From the NCBI GenBank assembly GCA_035761805.1, contig DASTQL010000183.1:1-35007 (forward strand): DNA of 35,007 nucleotides. The letters run 5' to 3'. Position numbers and translations under genes: made by a program. The notes under the pieces were generated by a model. That model was given only the letters and a program-made list of their open reading frames with translations. It had not been told where the DNA came from and did no database searches. Position 1 is the stretch's first letter. Every line of letters begins with the position of its first letter. Source of the DNA: DASTQL01 sp035761805. GTDB taxonomy: Bacteria; Actinomycetota; Actinomycetes; Jiangellales; Jiangellaceae. Below are positions 1 to 8,470 of the stretch, piece after piece.

Positions 1-11
1 GGGCGTGAAGC

Positions 12-2897
12 ATGCGCGCACGCAGGCGTGGAGGGGCAGCCCTCCTGGCCGGCTCGGTGGTCGCCGGGCTGGCCGTCGTGCCGATGGTGGCGGTTCCGGC
101 CGCGGCGGTGCCGGGGAACGACTCGACGGTCTTCGTCAACGAGTTCCACTACGACAACACCGGGACGGACGAGGGCGAGTTCATCGAGGTCGCCGGCCCG
201 TCCTGCACCGACCTGACCGGGTGGAGCATCGTGCTCTACAACGGCGCGAACGGGCAGACCTACGGCACGAGCCCGCTCTCCGGTGCGGTCCCGGACCAGG
301 CGGGCGGGTACGGGACCGTCGTCGTCACCTATCCGAGCAACGGGATCCAGAACGGCGCACCGGACGGCATTGCCCTCGTGGGGCCGTCGGGTGTCGTGCA
401 GTTCCTCGGCTACGAGGGCACGTTCACGGCGACCAACGGCCCGGCCCTCGGCTTGGTCAGCACTGACGTCGGCGTCGCCCAGTCCGGCAGCGAGCCTCTC
501 GGGTCGTCGCTTCAGCTCAGCGGCAGCGGCACGACCTACGGCGACTTCACCTGGGTCGAGACCGAGGGGTCGAACACCAGCGGCCAGCCCAACGCGGGTC
601 AGACCTTCGAGGGCGTGCCGCCGGAGGGTGGCTGTCCCGAGCCCCCACCACCTCCCACGCTGGACTGCGACGACCCAGCCACCTTCATCCACGAGATCCA
701 GGGGAGCGGCCTCACGTCGCCTCTCGTGGGTCAGCAACGTGCGGTCCAGGGCGTCGTCACCACCACGGAGCGTGGCCTGAACGGCTACTACGTGCAGGAG
801 GAACCCGAGGACCACGACGCCGACCCCGAGACATCCGAGGGGATCTTCGTCTTCGTCGGAGCGGCCAACCCGATCCCCGTGGCGACGGGCCAGCCGGTCC
901 GCGTCCTGGGCACCGTGGGCGAGTTCACCGGGACGGGAAGCTCACAGACCCAGCTCACCAACAGCCAGGCAGTCGTGTGCAGCGGATCGGCGCCCGATAT
1001 CGACCCGGTCCCGGTCACTTTCCCCGTCCCGTCCACGACCTACCTCGAGCGGTTCGAGGGCATGCTGGTGGAGCTGGCCGACACGCTCGTGATCAGCGAG
1101 TACTTCAACTACGACCGGTTCGGCGAGGTGGTCCTGGCCAAGCCCTTCGACGGGGAGGACCGGCTGCACACGCCGACGGCGGTCGTCGACCCTGGTGACC
1201 CGGCTCAGGCGCTGGCCGCCGAGCAGGCCCTGCGGATCATCACGCTCGACGACAAGAACGGCGCGCAGAACCCCGGCGTCATTCCGCACCCGGGCAACGG
1301 CGCGCCGTTCAGTCTCACCAACCGGTTCCGCGGCGGCGACACGGTCACGGGGGTCGTGGGGGTCATCGACCACACTTTCGGGCTCTACCGCGTCCAGCCG
1401 ACGGCCTACGGAACGTACGCGGGCGTCAACCCGCGCCCGGTCGACCCGCCCGGTGTGGGTGGGAGCCTCCAGGTCGCCAGCTTCAACGTCCTCAACTACT
1501 TCCTCACGATCGACCGCGGGCCTGGAAGCTTCGTGTGCGGCGCTAACCAGGCGCAAGAGTGCCGAGGCGCCGACACAGAGTTGGAGCTGGAACGTCAGCG
1601 CGCCAAGATCCTGGCCGCGCTTGCCGAGCTGGACGCAGACGTCGTGGGTCTCATGGAGATGGAGAACACGCCCGGTGTCGAGCCGGCCGCTGACCTCGCC
1701 GACGGTCTGAACGACGTCTTCGGGGCAGGTACCTACGACTACGTCGACACGGGCGTCATCGGAACAGACGCCATCCGGCTCGGCTTCCTCTACAAGCCCG
1801 GAACTGTCCGGCCAGCCGGCGACTTTGCCCTTCTGGACAGCTCGGTCGACCCGCGGTTCATCGACACGCTCAACCGGCCGATGCTCACCCAGACCTTCGA
1901 CGAGGTGGCGACCGGTGCGCGCGTGACCATCTCGGTCAACCACCTCAAGTCCAAGGGTTCGGACTGCAACGACTTCGACGATCCCGACACCGGTGACGGT
2001 CAGGGCAACTGCAACCTCACCCGGACGGCGGCGGCGGAGGCGATCGCCGACTTCCTGGCGGCGGACCCCACCGACAGCGGGGACCCGGATCACCTGGTCA
2101 TCGGTGACCTCAACTCCTACGACCACGAGGACCCGATCAAGGTCTTCGAGCGCGAGGGCTACACCGACTTGATCAAGAAGTTTGGCGGCGACTTCGCGTA
2201 CAGCTTCGTCTTCGACGCCAGGGTCGGCTACCTCGACCACGCGCTGTCGAACCCGTCGCTGACCCCACAGGTCACCGGCGCCGCCGAGTGGCACATCAAC
2301 GCCGACGAGCCGGACATCCTGGACTACGATATGACCTTCAAGCCCGATGCGATCGATGCTCTGTACGAGCCGAACGCTTACCGCTCGTCCGACCACGACC
2401 CGGTGCTGGTCGGCCTCGACCTGATCTCGGTCGACCGCTGCTACGCGGACGACGCCCAGTCGGTCGACTCCTACGCGCCGGGCCGCCGGGCCAACGGGTC
2501 CGCGGTGCCGCCGGCCTTCCGGGACGCCTCCCAGGCGCTCGGCCGGTCCGACCCGGACCAGTCCGACCCGTACTGGGTCAGCCTCGGGCTCGGGGGCGAG
2601 ATCGTCCTGGAGTTCGACAGCGTCGTCTTCAACAACAACGGCTCCGCGCCCGACCTGCGCGTGGTCGACGTCGACGACGGTGCCAAGGGCAGGTCCGACG
2701 CCGCAGTCGTCCACGCATCGGCCGACGGACTGACCTGGGTCGAGCTCGGTCGGGTGGTGGGCACCGGCGAGGTCGACCTCGGTGCGCTGGAGACGGCCCG
2801 TTACATCAAGGTCGTGGACGACACCACCGGTGACCTGCGTCCAGCGACCGACGGCTACGACCTCGACGCCGTGGAGGTGCTCACAGGCTGCGCCTGA
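12..2897 (+). CDS. Secreted ExeM/NucH-family extracellular endonuclease with lamin-tail domain
   Basis: Predicted exported nuclease that cuts extracellular DNA or RNA. An Arg-rich start, a hydrophobic stretch and an Ala-rich cleavage region (about residues 1-33) form a clear signal peptide. Residues about 38-200 look like a lamin-tail domain (VFVNEFHYDN, GEFIEV, GWSIVLYNG). About 220-330 resembles the OB-fold-like part of ExeM/NucH proteins. About 480-800 is an endonuclease/exonuclease/phosphatase domain: ASFNVLNYF near 488, LMEMENT near 547, VNHLKSKGSDC, VIGDLNSYD near 696 and SSDHDPVLVG near 793, supplying the metal-binding and catalytic Asn, Glu, Asp and His. The last 150 residues are a beta-rich module with no sortase motif. 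An in-frame TGA at 6-8 makes the ATG at 12 the likely start. The promoter lies outside the window. The family is secure; substrate preference is not. Confidence 0.9.
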   Translation: MRARRRGGAALLAGSVVAGLAVVPMVAVPAAAVPGNDSTVFVNEFHYDNTGTDEGEFIEVAGPSCTDLTGWSIVLYNGANGQTYGTSPLSGAVPDQAGGYGTVVVTYPSNGIQNGAPDGIALVGPSGVVQFLGYEGTFTATNGPALGLVSTDVGVAQSGSEPLGSSLQLSGSGTTYGDFTWVETEGSNTSGQPNAGQTFEGVPPEGGCPEPPPPPTLDCDDPATFIHEIQGSGLTSPLVGQQRAVQGVVTTTERGLNGYYVQEEPEDHDADPETSEGIFVFVGAANPIPVATGQPVRVLGTVGEFTGTGSSQTQLTNSQAVVCSGSAPDIDPVPVTFPVPSTTYLERFEGMLVELADTLVISEYFNYDRFGEVVLAKPFDGEDRLHTPTAVVDPGDPAQALAAEQALRIITLDDKNGAQNPGVIPHPGNGAPFSLTNRFRGGDTVTGVVGVIDHTFGLYRVQPTAYGTYAGVNPRPVDPPGVGGSLQVASFNVLNYFLTIDRGPGSFVCGANQAQECRGADTELELERQRAKILAALAELDADVVGLMEMENTPGVEPAADLADGLNDVFGAGTYDYVDTGVIGTDAIRLGFLYKPGTVRPAGDFALLDSSVDPRFIDTLNRPMLTQTFDEVATGARVTISVNHLKSKGSDCNDFDDPDTGDGQGNCNLTRTAAAEAIADFLAADPTDSGDPDHLVIGDLNSYDHEDPIKVFEREGYTDLIKKFGGDFAYSFVFDARVGYLDHALSNPSLTPQVTGAAEWHINADEPDILDYDMTFKPDAIDALYEPNAYRSSDHDPVLVGLDLISVDRCYADDAQSVDSYAPGRRANGSAVPPAFRDASQALGRSDPDQSDPYWVSLGLGGEIVLEFDSVVFNNNGSAPDLRVVDVDDGAKGRSDAAVVHASADGLTWVELGRVVGTGEVDLGALETARYIKVVDDTTGDLRPATDGYDLDAVEVLTGCA

Positions 2898-2922
2898 GCC
2901 AGGCCCGCAGTCCCGCGCCGAT

Positions 2923-2953
2923 CGTGCCCCCGGTCCCCCCGGCCGGGGGCACG
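2923..2953 (+). terminator. Hairpin terminator after the nuclease gene
   Basis: A perfect 11-bp GC-rich stem (CGTGCCCCCGG paired with CCGGGGGCACG) with a 9-nt loop begins 25 nt after the nuclease stop. There is no long T tract, which is usual for high-GC actinobacterial terminators. Confidence 0.75.
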
Positions 2954-3011
2954 TTCGTGTCCGGGGGGCAGGGCATGATGCTCCCGAGGCTCGTGTCGGG
3001 GAGGCGGTGTC

Positions 3012-5120
3012 GTGAGCTGGGAGAGCGGTCGGCTGCGGCGGGTGGGTGCCGCCCTTGCGGGCCTGCTCGCCCGATGGGTCGTCGGCACGCTGGTCCTCGG
3101 CCTGGCGATCGGCGTCACGCCGGGGGTCTCGTCCGAGAACTGGTGGGACGTCCCTGTGGCGGTGCTCCTCTGGGCGGTGCTGGTCACGGCGGCCCAGCCG
3201 TTCCTGGGCCGTGTCGCCGCGGAGCTCTCGTGGTTGGGGGTCCTGCTCGTAGGACCGCTCGGCACGCTGCTGCTGATGTGGCTGGCCCTGACGCTCTCTC
3301 CGGGCATCACGGTGTCGTCCCCCGGTGCGCTGGTGCTGCTCCTGGGCCTCTACGTCCTCTTCAGCACGGTCGTCGACTGGCTGATCCTGTCCGGCGACGA
3401 CGAGCGCTTCCTCGACGCCATGGTCCGCCGGTCACGGGTGCGGCACCGTGACGTGGAGGGCTCCGAGACCCCGGGCGTGCTCTTCGTGCAGCTCGACGGC
3501 GTCCCGCTCCCGGTCATGCAGTGGGCCATGGGCTCAGGCGCCCTGCCGACGGTGCGCCGGTGGGTCACCGAGGGCACGCACGAGCTCACCGGCTGGCGTG
3601 CGGCCGTCCCGTCGACCACGCCGATCAGCCAGTCCGGCATCCTCCACGGCAGCAACGCCGAGATGCCGGCCTTCCGCTGGTACGAGAAGGGCAGCCGGGC
3701 CCTGCTGGTCGCCAACCGGCCCTCCGACGCCGCCGTGATGGAGGCGCGGCACAGCGACGGGGCCGGACTCCTCGCACACGACGGGGCGAGCATCTCCAAC
3801 CTCTTCTCCGGCGACGCCCCCGTGCAGTTCCTCACGATGAGCGGGGTGGGGCGTGAGCGCGTGCGAGGCCTCGGCAGCTCCGCGTCGTACGTCGGGTTCT
3901 TCTCCGACCCGCTCGGCCTGGCCCGGTCGATCGTGCTCACGGTCGGGGAGATGCTCAAGGAGGTCTACCAGGCCCGGCGTCAGCGGCTTCGGGGCGTCGT
4001 TCCGCGAGTGCACCGCGCTGGCTCCTACGTCGCACTTCGCGGGGTCACCAACGTCCTGCAGCGCGACCTCTCCGTCGCCCTCGTGGTCGACCAGATGATG
4101 GCGGGCCGGTCGAGCATCTACGTGGACTTCGTCGACTACGACGAGGTGGCGCACCACGCGGGGCCGACCCGGCCGGAGTCGCTGCGCTGCCTGGAGGGGT
4201 TGGACGGAGTACTGGCCGGACTCGAGCGGGCGGCGGCGGAAGCGCCCCGGCCGTACCGGATCGTGGTCCTGTCCGACCACGGGCAGTCCCAAGGCGAGAC
4301 CTTCCTCCAGCGGACCGGCCGGCGCCTCGAGGACGTCGTCCGCGAGCTCACCGGCGGTGGTCCGGTCACGGCGGCGACCCGGCCCGTGGAGGAGTGGGGC
4401 GGCGCCAACGCCGTGCTCGCTGAGGTCCAGACCACCGCGGGCATGGCCGGGTCGCTCACCCGCCGTGCGATGGGCGGGAGAGGGACCGGTGGCGACGTCG
4501 CGCTCGGCCCCACGGCCGGGTCCGACGAGGCGCACCCGGACGAGTCGGACGGTGCCGACCCGGACGAGGTGGTGGTGGTCGGCTCAGGCTGCCTGGGTGC
4601 GATCTGGTTCGCCGGCGTGCCTCGGCGGCTCCGCCTGGAGGATGTCGAGGAACGCTGGCCGGGGCTGGTCGCCAAGCTGGCCGCCACCGACGGGATCGCC
4701 TTCGTGGTCGGGCGCTCGCTGCTCGACGGTGACGTGGTCGTGGGCCCGCGCGGGCTGCGGTTGCTCCGCAGCGGCAGGGTCGAGGGTGAGGACCCGCTGG
4801 CCGACTTCGACCCACGCCTGGTGGCCGACCTGCGCCGAGTCGCCGACTACTCCAACGCCCCCGACCTCTACGTCCACGGCGCCTACGACCCGGAGACCGG
4901 CGAGGTGGCAGCCTTCGAGGAGCTGGTGGGCTCGCACGGCGGGTCCGGCGGTTGGCAGGAGGAGGGGCTGCTCCTCCACCCGGCCGACCTGCGGGTCGAC
5001 CTCGGCCCGCTCGACGGCGCCGAGGCGCTGCACGCGCAGCTGGTCAGCTGGCTGGAGCAGCTCGGTCACCGACGACCACAGGGGGGCCACGGCCGGCGCA
5101 CCGTCACGCCGGCTCCGTGA
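3012..5120 (+). CDS. Membrane-anchored alkaline phosphatase superfamily phosphodiesterase
   Basis: Residues about 12-127 hold roughly four hydrophobic segments resembling the small membrane domain (phage-holin-like) that precedes such enzymes. The rest is an alkaline phosphatase/nucleotide pyrophosphatase-type domain. Visible metal-site motifs are VQLDG (Asp162), the nucleophile region PSTTP (Thr202/203), DFVDYDEVAHHAG (about 372-384) and LSDHGQ (about 420-425). The family hydrolyses phosphodiesters or phosphomonoesters at a two-metal site; the substrate cannot be read from sequence. The GTG start is preceded by GGGGAGG about 8 nt upstream. An Asp/Glu-rich acidic insertion lies at about residues 490-520. 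The stop codon overlaps the convergent deacylase gene by 17 bp. The topology would place the catalytic domain on one face of the membrane; which face is not resolved here. Confidence 0.85.
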   Translation: MSWESGRLRRVGAALAGLLARWVVGTLVLGLAIGVTPGVSSENWWDVPVAVLLWAVLVTAAQPFLGRVAAELSWLGVLLVGPLGTLLLMWLALTLSPGITVSSPGALVLLLGLYVLFSTVVDWLILSGDDERFLDAMVRRSRVRHRDVEGSETPGVLFVQLDGVPLPVMQWAMGSGALPTVRRWVTEGTHELTGWRAAVPSTTPISQSGILHGSNAEMPAFRWYEKGSRALLVANRPSDAAVMEARHSDGAGLLAHDGASISNLFSGDAPVQFLTMSGVGRERVRGLGSSASYVGFFSDPLGLARSIVLTVGEMLKEVYQARRQRLRGVVPRVHRAGSYVALRGVTNVLQRDLSVALVVDQMMAGRSSIYVDFVDYDEVAHHAGPTRPESLRCLEGLDGVLAGLERAAAEAPRPYRIVVLSDHGQSQGETFLQRTGRRLEDVVRELTGGGPVTAATRPVEEWGGANAVLAEVQTTAGMAGSLTRRAMGGRGTGGDVALGPTAGSDEAHPDESDGADPDEVVVVGSGCLGAIWFAGVPRRLRLEDVEERWPGLVAKLAATDGIAFVVGRSLLDGDVVVGPRGLRLLRSGRVEGEDPLADFDPRLVADLRRVADYSNAPDLYVHGAYDPETGEVAAFEELVGSHGGSGGWQEEGLLLHPADLRVDLGPLDGAEALHAQLVSWLEQLGHRRPQGGHGRRTVTPAP

Positions 5121-5568
5121 CGTCGGCGACGGTGGCCGACAGGGCTCCCACCAGCTCGTCACCGTCGACGGTGAACGAGACGCCGTGGGCGCCGCCACCG
5201 ACCGAGACGGTTCGCCCGGTCACCCGCGCGTCGGCGACCACAGGCCAGGTGTGCGTCGAGCCGAACGGCGTGATCGTCCCGCGTTCGTAACCAGTCGCCT
5301 CGCGCGCCGCGTCGGCATCCGGCATCGAGAGGCGCGACACCCCGAGCAGGGCGCGCAGGCGCGGCCACGAGATCGTCCGGTCACCCGGGACCAGCACCAG
5401 CAAGAAGTCGCCCTCACCCCGCCGTACGACCAGGGTCTTCACGATCGCGGACGGCTCGACCCCCCGGGCTGCCGCGGCTTCCTCCAGGCTGGAGACCCGG
5501 CCGTGCCGGACGACGTGGTGCCGGATGCCGGACCGCCGCACCGCCGTCAGTGCCTCCTCTTCTCCCAC
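5104..5568 (-). CDS. YbaK/EbsC-family aminoacyl-tRNA deacylase
   Basis: A protein of about 154 residues matching the YbaK/ProX-like editing domain, which hydrolyses mischarged aminoacyl-tRNA. Family features include HHVVRHGRV and SSLEEAAAARGV near the N-terminus, IVKTLVVRRGEGDFLLVLVPGDR with the conserved KTL lysine, and a late glycine-rich GTITPFGSTHTWPVV segment. The GTG at 5568 gives the usual family length. The open frame extends much further upstream but has no family similarity there and runs over the PAC2 gene on the other strand. The ribosome binding site is weak. It is convergent with the phosphatase gene and divergent from the PAC2 gene. Which tRNA is edited (Cys-tRNA-Pro or another) cannot be told. 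Confidence 0.85.
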   Translation of the reverse strand: MGEEEALTAVRRSGIRHHVVRHGRVSSLEEAAAARGVEPSAIVKTLVVRRGEGDFLLVLVPGDRTISWPRLRALLGVSRLSMPDADAAREATGYERGTITPFGSTHTWPVVADARVTGRTVSVGGGAHGVSFTVDGDELVGALSATVADVTEPA

Positions 5569-5733
5569 GCGGCGGGAGCCTACGGCGTCCGAGCACGGCC
5601 CGTGGGCCGACCTCGGCTGGTGTGCGCCGGCGAGCGCAGAGCGGTCCGCAGCGATCTGCCCCGGATGGGATGACCTCCGGCCCCTCCGGTGTTGCGAGAG
5701 TCGAAGACTTGCACGACCCCCGAGGAGCTGACA

Positions 5734-6636
5734 GTGCGCGCACCGGAGGACCTCTACCGCTTGCACGGGGAGGCGGCCGAGCTCGGCCACCCCGTGCTGC
5801 TGCACAGCTTCACCGGATTCCTCGACGCGGGGTCGGCCGGCCGGCTGGCCGCCGATCACCTGCTTGCGACGCTGGACCACCGCGTCCTGGCGACCTTCGA
5901 CCCGGACGAGCTGATCGACTATCGCGCCCGGCGGCCCCGGATGACCTTCGTCGAGAACCGGTTCACCGACGCCGCGTCGGCCGAGCTGGTGCTCTACGAG
6001 GTGACCGACGCCGAGGGCGCCCGGTTCCTGCTGCTCACCGGCCCGGAGCCCGACTTCCAGTGGCGTCGCTTCACCGCCGCCGTACGGGGGTTGGTCGAGC
6101 GGCTCGGCGTGCGCCTCGTCGTCGGGATGACGGCCATCCCCTGGGCGGCCCCGCACACCCGCCCGGTCGAGCTGACGGCGCACGCGAGCGACCCGTCCCT
6201 GGTGTCTGACCGGGTGCCCTGGGTGGGCACCATCGAGGTGCCGGGACACATCTCGGCTGTCCTCGAGCTGCGCCTGGGGGAGGCCGGCCACCCGGCGATG
6301 GGCTTCGCCGCCCACGTACCCCACTACCTGGCGCAGATCGACTACCCGCAGGCATCGGTGGCCCTGCTCCAGGCAGTCGCCCGCGCCACGGGTCTGGCGT
6401 TGCCCTCGGACGCGCTGCGGCTGGTCGCCGAGCAGACCGACGAGCAGATCCGCGGACAGCTGGCCACCAGCGACTACGCGGCTGCGATCAAGGCGCTGGA
6501 GGAGCAGTACGACGCCTCCGCAGGCGCGCGCGCAGGCATCGGCTCGGGTGCCGCCGTCCCTTCGGCAGACGAGATCGGCGACCAGGTCGAGCGGTTCCTC
6601 GCCGAGCTCGGTGAGGGGCACGAGGACCGGGACTGA
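5734..6636 (+). CDS. PAC2 family protein (proteasome assembly chaperone-like)
   Basis: A 300-residue PAC2-family protein, homologous to archaeal and eukaryotic proteasome assembly chaperones and common in actinobacteria, where its role is not settled. Recognisable stretches are GHPVLLHSFTGFLDAGSAGRLAADHLL near the N-terminus, LVVGMTAIPWAAPHTRP in the middle and GHISAVLELRLGEAGHPAMGFAAHVPHYLAQIDYP, followed by a charged helical C-terminus. The GTG at 5734 is chosen because GGAG lies 7-8 nt upstream and the protein then begins with the conserved VRAPEDLYRLH segment; an in-frame upstream ATG at 5689 lacks such a site. It ends 17 bp before the SulP gene, which seems to have its own promoter. No proteasome genes are in the window. 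Confidence 0.85.
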   Translation: MRAPEDLYRLHGEAAELGHPVLLHSFTGFLDAGSAGRLAADHLLATLDHRVLATFDPDELIDYRARRPRMTFVENRFTDAASAELVLYEVTDAEGARFLLLTGPEPDFQWRRFTAAVRGLVERLGVRLVVGMTAIPWAAPHTRPVELTAHASDPSLVSDRVPWVGTIEVPGHISAVLELRLGEAGHPAMGFAAHVPHYLAQIDYPQASVALLQAVARATGLALPSDALRLVAEQTDEQIRGQLATSDYAAAIKALEEQYDASAGARAGIGSGAAVPSADEIGDQVERFLAELGEGHEDRD

Positions 6637-6640
6637 CCGC

Positions 6641-6646
6641 TACGGT
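6641..6646 (+). promoter_or_regulatory. -10 element for leaderless sulP-like gene
   Basis: TACGGT fits the actinobacterial TAnnnT -10 consensus and ends exactly 7 nt before the ATG at 6654. There is no Shine-Dalgarno sequence in between, so a leaderless transcript is likely. No good -35 was seen. Confidence 0.5.
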
Positions 6647-6653
6647 TCGCTGC

Positions 6654-8402
6654 ATGGCGGACCAGGGGGCGCGCAGCCGCCTGACGCCCGGCCTGGTCCG
6701 GATGCTCCGGTACGAGCGGTCCTGGTTGCGTGGCGACATCGTGGCGGGTGTCACCGTGGCGGCCTACCTGGTGCCCCAGGTCATGGCCTACGCGGAGGTG
6801 GCCGGGTTGCCCCCGGTGGTGGGTCTGTGGGCCGTGGTCGGAGCGATGGCCGTCTACGCGGTGCTGGGTTCCTCACGGCAGCTGTCGGTGGGCCCGGAGT
6901 CGACGACGGCGCTCATCACGGCCGTGGCGATCGGGCCCCTGGCGGCGGGTGACCCGGCCCGCTACGCCTCGCTGGCCGCCGCGTTGGCCCTGGTCGTGGC
7001 GGTCCTCTGCGTCCTGGGATGGGTGGCTCGGCTGGGCTTCCTTGGTGAGCTGCTGAGCAAGCCGGTCCTGGTCGGCTATCTCGCCGGGGTCGCTGTGATC
7101 ATGATCGTCAGCCAGCTCGACACCGTGACCGGTGTCGAGGTGGAGGGGGCGACGCCCGTCCAGGAGCTCTGGTCCTTCTTCGGCGGGCTCCGCGACCTGC
7201 AGGTGCCGACCGTGCTCATGTCCGGTGCGGTGCTGGTGGGCCTGCTCGTGGGCAGCCGGCTCTTCCCGCGCGCCCCGGTCCCGCTGCTGGCGATCCTCGG
7301 GGCGGCCGGCGCCGTGGCCCTGCTCGACCTCGACGTGGCCGTGGTCGGCGAGGTTCCCGCCGGTCTGCCCACGCCGACGTTGCCCGACGTCGGGATCTCG
7401 GACCTGGCGGCGCTGCTGCTGCCAGCGGTCGGGGTCACCGTCGTCGCGTACACCGACAACACGCTCACGTCGCGCGCCTTCGCGGACCGGGGCGGCTACA
7501 GCATCGACCCCAACCAGGAGCTGCTGGCGCTCGGCGGGGCCAACCTGGCGGCCGGGCTCAGCCAGGGCTTCCCGGTCAGCAGCTCCGGCAGCCGTACGGT
7601 GATCGGGGACTCCCTCGGCTCGCGCAGCCAGCTCTACTCACTCGTGGCGGTGGCCTGCGTCCTGCTGGTGCTCCTCGCGCTGAACGACCTGCTTGCCACC
7701 TTCCCCTCGGCCGCCCTCGGCGCGCTGGTGGTCTGGGCGGCGCTGCGGCTGGTGGACGTCGCCGAGCTCCGCCGGATCGCCCGGTTCCGGCGTAGCGAGC
7801 TCGTGCTGGCGCTCTCCACGACCGCCGCGGTGCTGGTCGTGGACATCCTGTACGGCGTGCTGGTAGCCGTCGGCCTGTCCGTTGTCGACCTGCTGCGGCG
7901 GGTGGCGCGGCCGCACGACGGGATCCTCGGTTACGCCCCCGGGGTCGCCGGCATGCACGACATCGACGATTACCCCGATGCGCGGCAGGTGCCCGGCCTC
8001 GTGGTCTATCGCTACGACTCGCCGCTCTTCTTCGCCAACGCCGAGGACTTCAAGCGGCGGGCCCTCGAGGCGGCGGACGCCGCCGACCAGCCGGTGGAGT
8101 GGTTCCTGCTCAACGCGGAGGCGAACGTCCAGGTCGACCTCACCTCCGTGGACGCCCTCGACGAGCTGCGCCAGGAGCTCGAGGACCGGGGGATCGCGCT
8201 GGCGCTCGCCCGGGTGAAGTCCGAGCTCCACGAGGAGCTCGCCCGGGCGGGGCTGGTGGAGCGGGTCGGCGAGCACCGCATCTTCGCCACGCTCCCGACC
8301 GCTGTCGCAGCCTTCGTCGCCGACTACACCGCGCGACACGGGCACCCGCCGCCCGGTGTCACGCCTCCTGAGCCTCCGGCCGCCCCGCTCGAGGCCCCGT
8401 AG
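6654..8402 (+). CDS. SulP family inorganic anion transporter with STAS domain
   Basis: A 582-residue SLC26/SulP transporter. The N-terminal family signature is present (RGDIVAGVTVAAYLVPQVMAYAEVAGLPPVVGLWA), followed by about ten to twelve hydrophobic segments to about residue 410, including the conserved SQGFPVSSSGSRT loop. The last 130 residues form a cytoplasmic STAS domain (LVVYRYDSPLFFANAEDFKRR, then VDLTSVDALDELRQELEDRGI). The family moves sulfate, bicarbonate or other anions across the inner membrane; the substrate is not readable here. A sulfur-relay operon is present at 33-35 kb, but that is too far away to argue for sulfate. The leaderless ATG start is supported by the -10 element directly upstream. 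Confidence 0.92.
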   Translation: MADQGARSRLTPGLVRMLRYERSWLRGDIVAGVTVAAYLVPQVMAYAEVAGLPPVVGLWAVVGAMAVYAVLGSSRQLSVGPESTTALITAVAIGPLAAGDPARYASLAAALALVVAVLCVLGWVARLGFLGELLSKPVLVGYLAGVAVIMIVSQLDTVTGVEVEGATPVQELWSFFGGLRDLQVPTVLMSGAVLVGLLVGSRLFPRAPVPLLAILGAAGAVALLDLDVAVVGEVPAGLPTPTLPDVGISDLAALLLPAVGVTVVAYTDNTLTSRAFADRGGYSIDPNQELLALGGANLAAGLSQGFPVSSSGSRTVIGDSLGSRSQLYSLVAVACVLLVLLALNDLLATFPSAALGALVVWAALRLVDVAELRRIARFRRSELVLALSTTAAVLVVDILYGVLVAVGLSVVDLLRRVARPHDGILGYAPGVAGMHDIDDYPDARQVPGLVVYRYDSPLFFANAEDFKRRALEAADAADQPVEWFLLNAEANVQVDLTSVDALDELRQELEDRGIALALARVKSELHEELARAGLVERVGEHRIFATLPTAVAAFVADYTARHGHPPPGVTPPEPPAAPLEAP

Positions 8403-8413
8403 GCCCAGCCGGA

Positions 8414-8470
8414 GTGATCACCGTGAGGGCGGGATGCCGATCCCCGGGATGTGCCGCACACGGTGATCAC
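8414..8470. repeat. 12-bp inverted repeat with nested palindromes
   Basis: GTGATCACCGTG (8414-8425) and its exact reverse complement CACGGTGATCAC (8459-8470) flank a 33-nt spacer. Each arm contains the 8-bp palindrome GTGATCAC, and a central palindrome ATCCCCGGGAT lies at 8440-8450. It could be a terminator-like hairpin for the transporter gene or a two-site operator; the distal arm covers the -35 position of the TAGCGT element at 8483. Confidence 0.6.

Noticed and set aside
942..2714. Long minus-strand open frame opposite the nuclease gene
   Set aside because: It is the mirror of a GC3-biased plus-strand gene; its translation is low-complexity Val/Arg/Gly/Asp-rich with no domain, while the plus strand has a signal peptide and full catalytic motifs.
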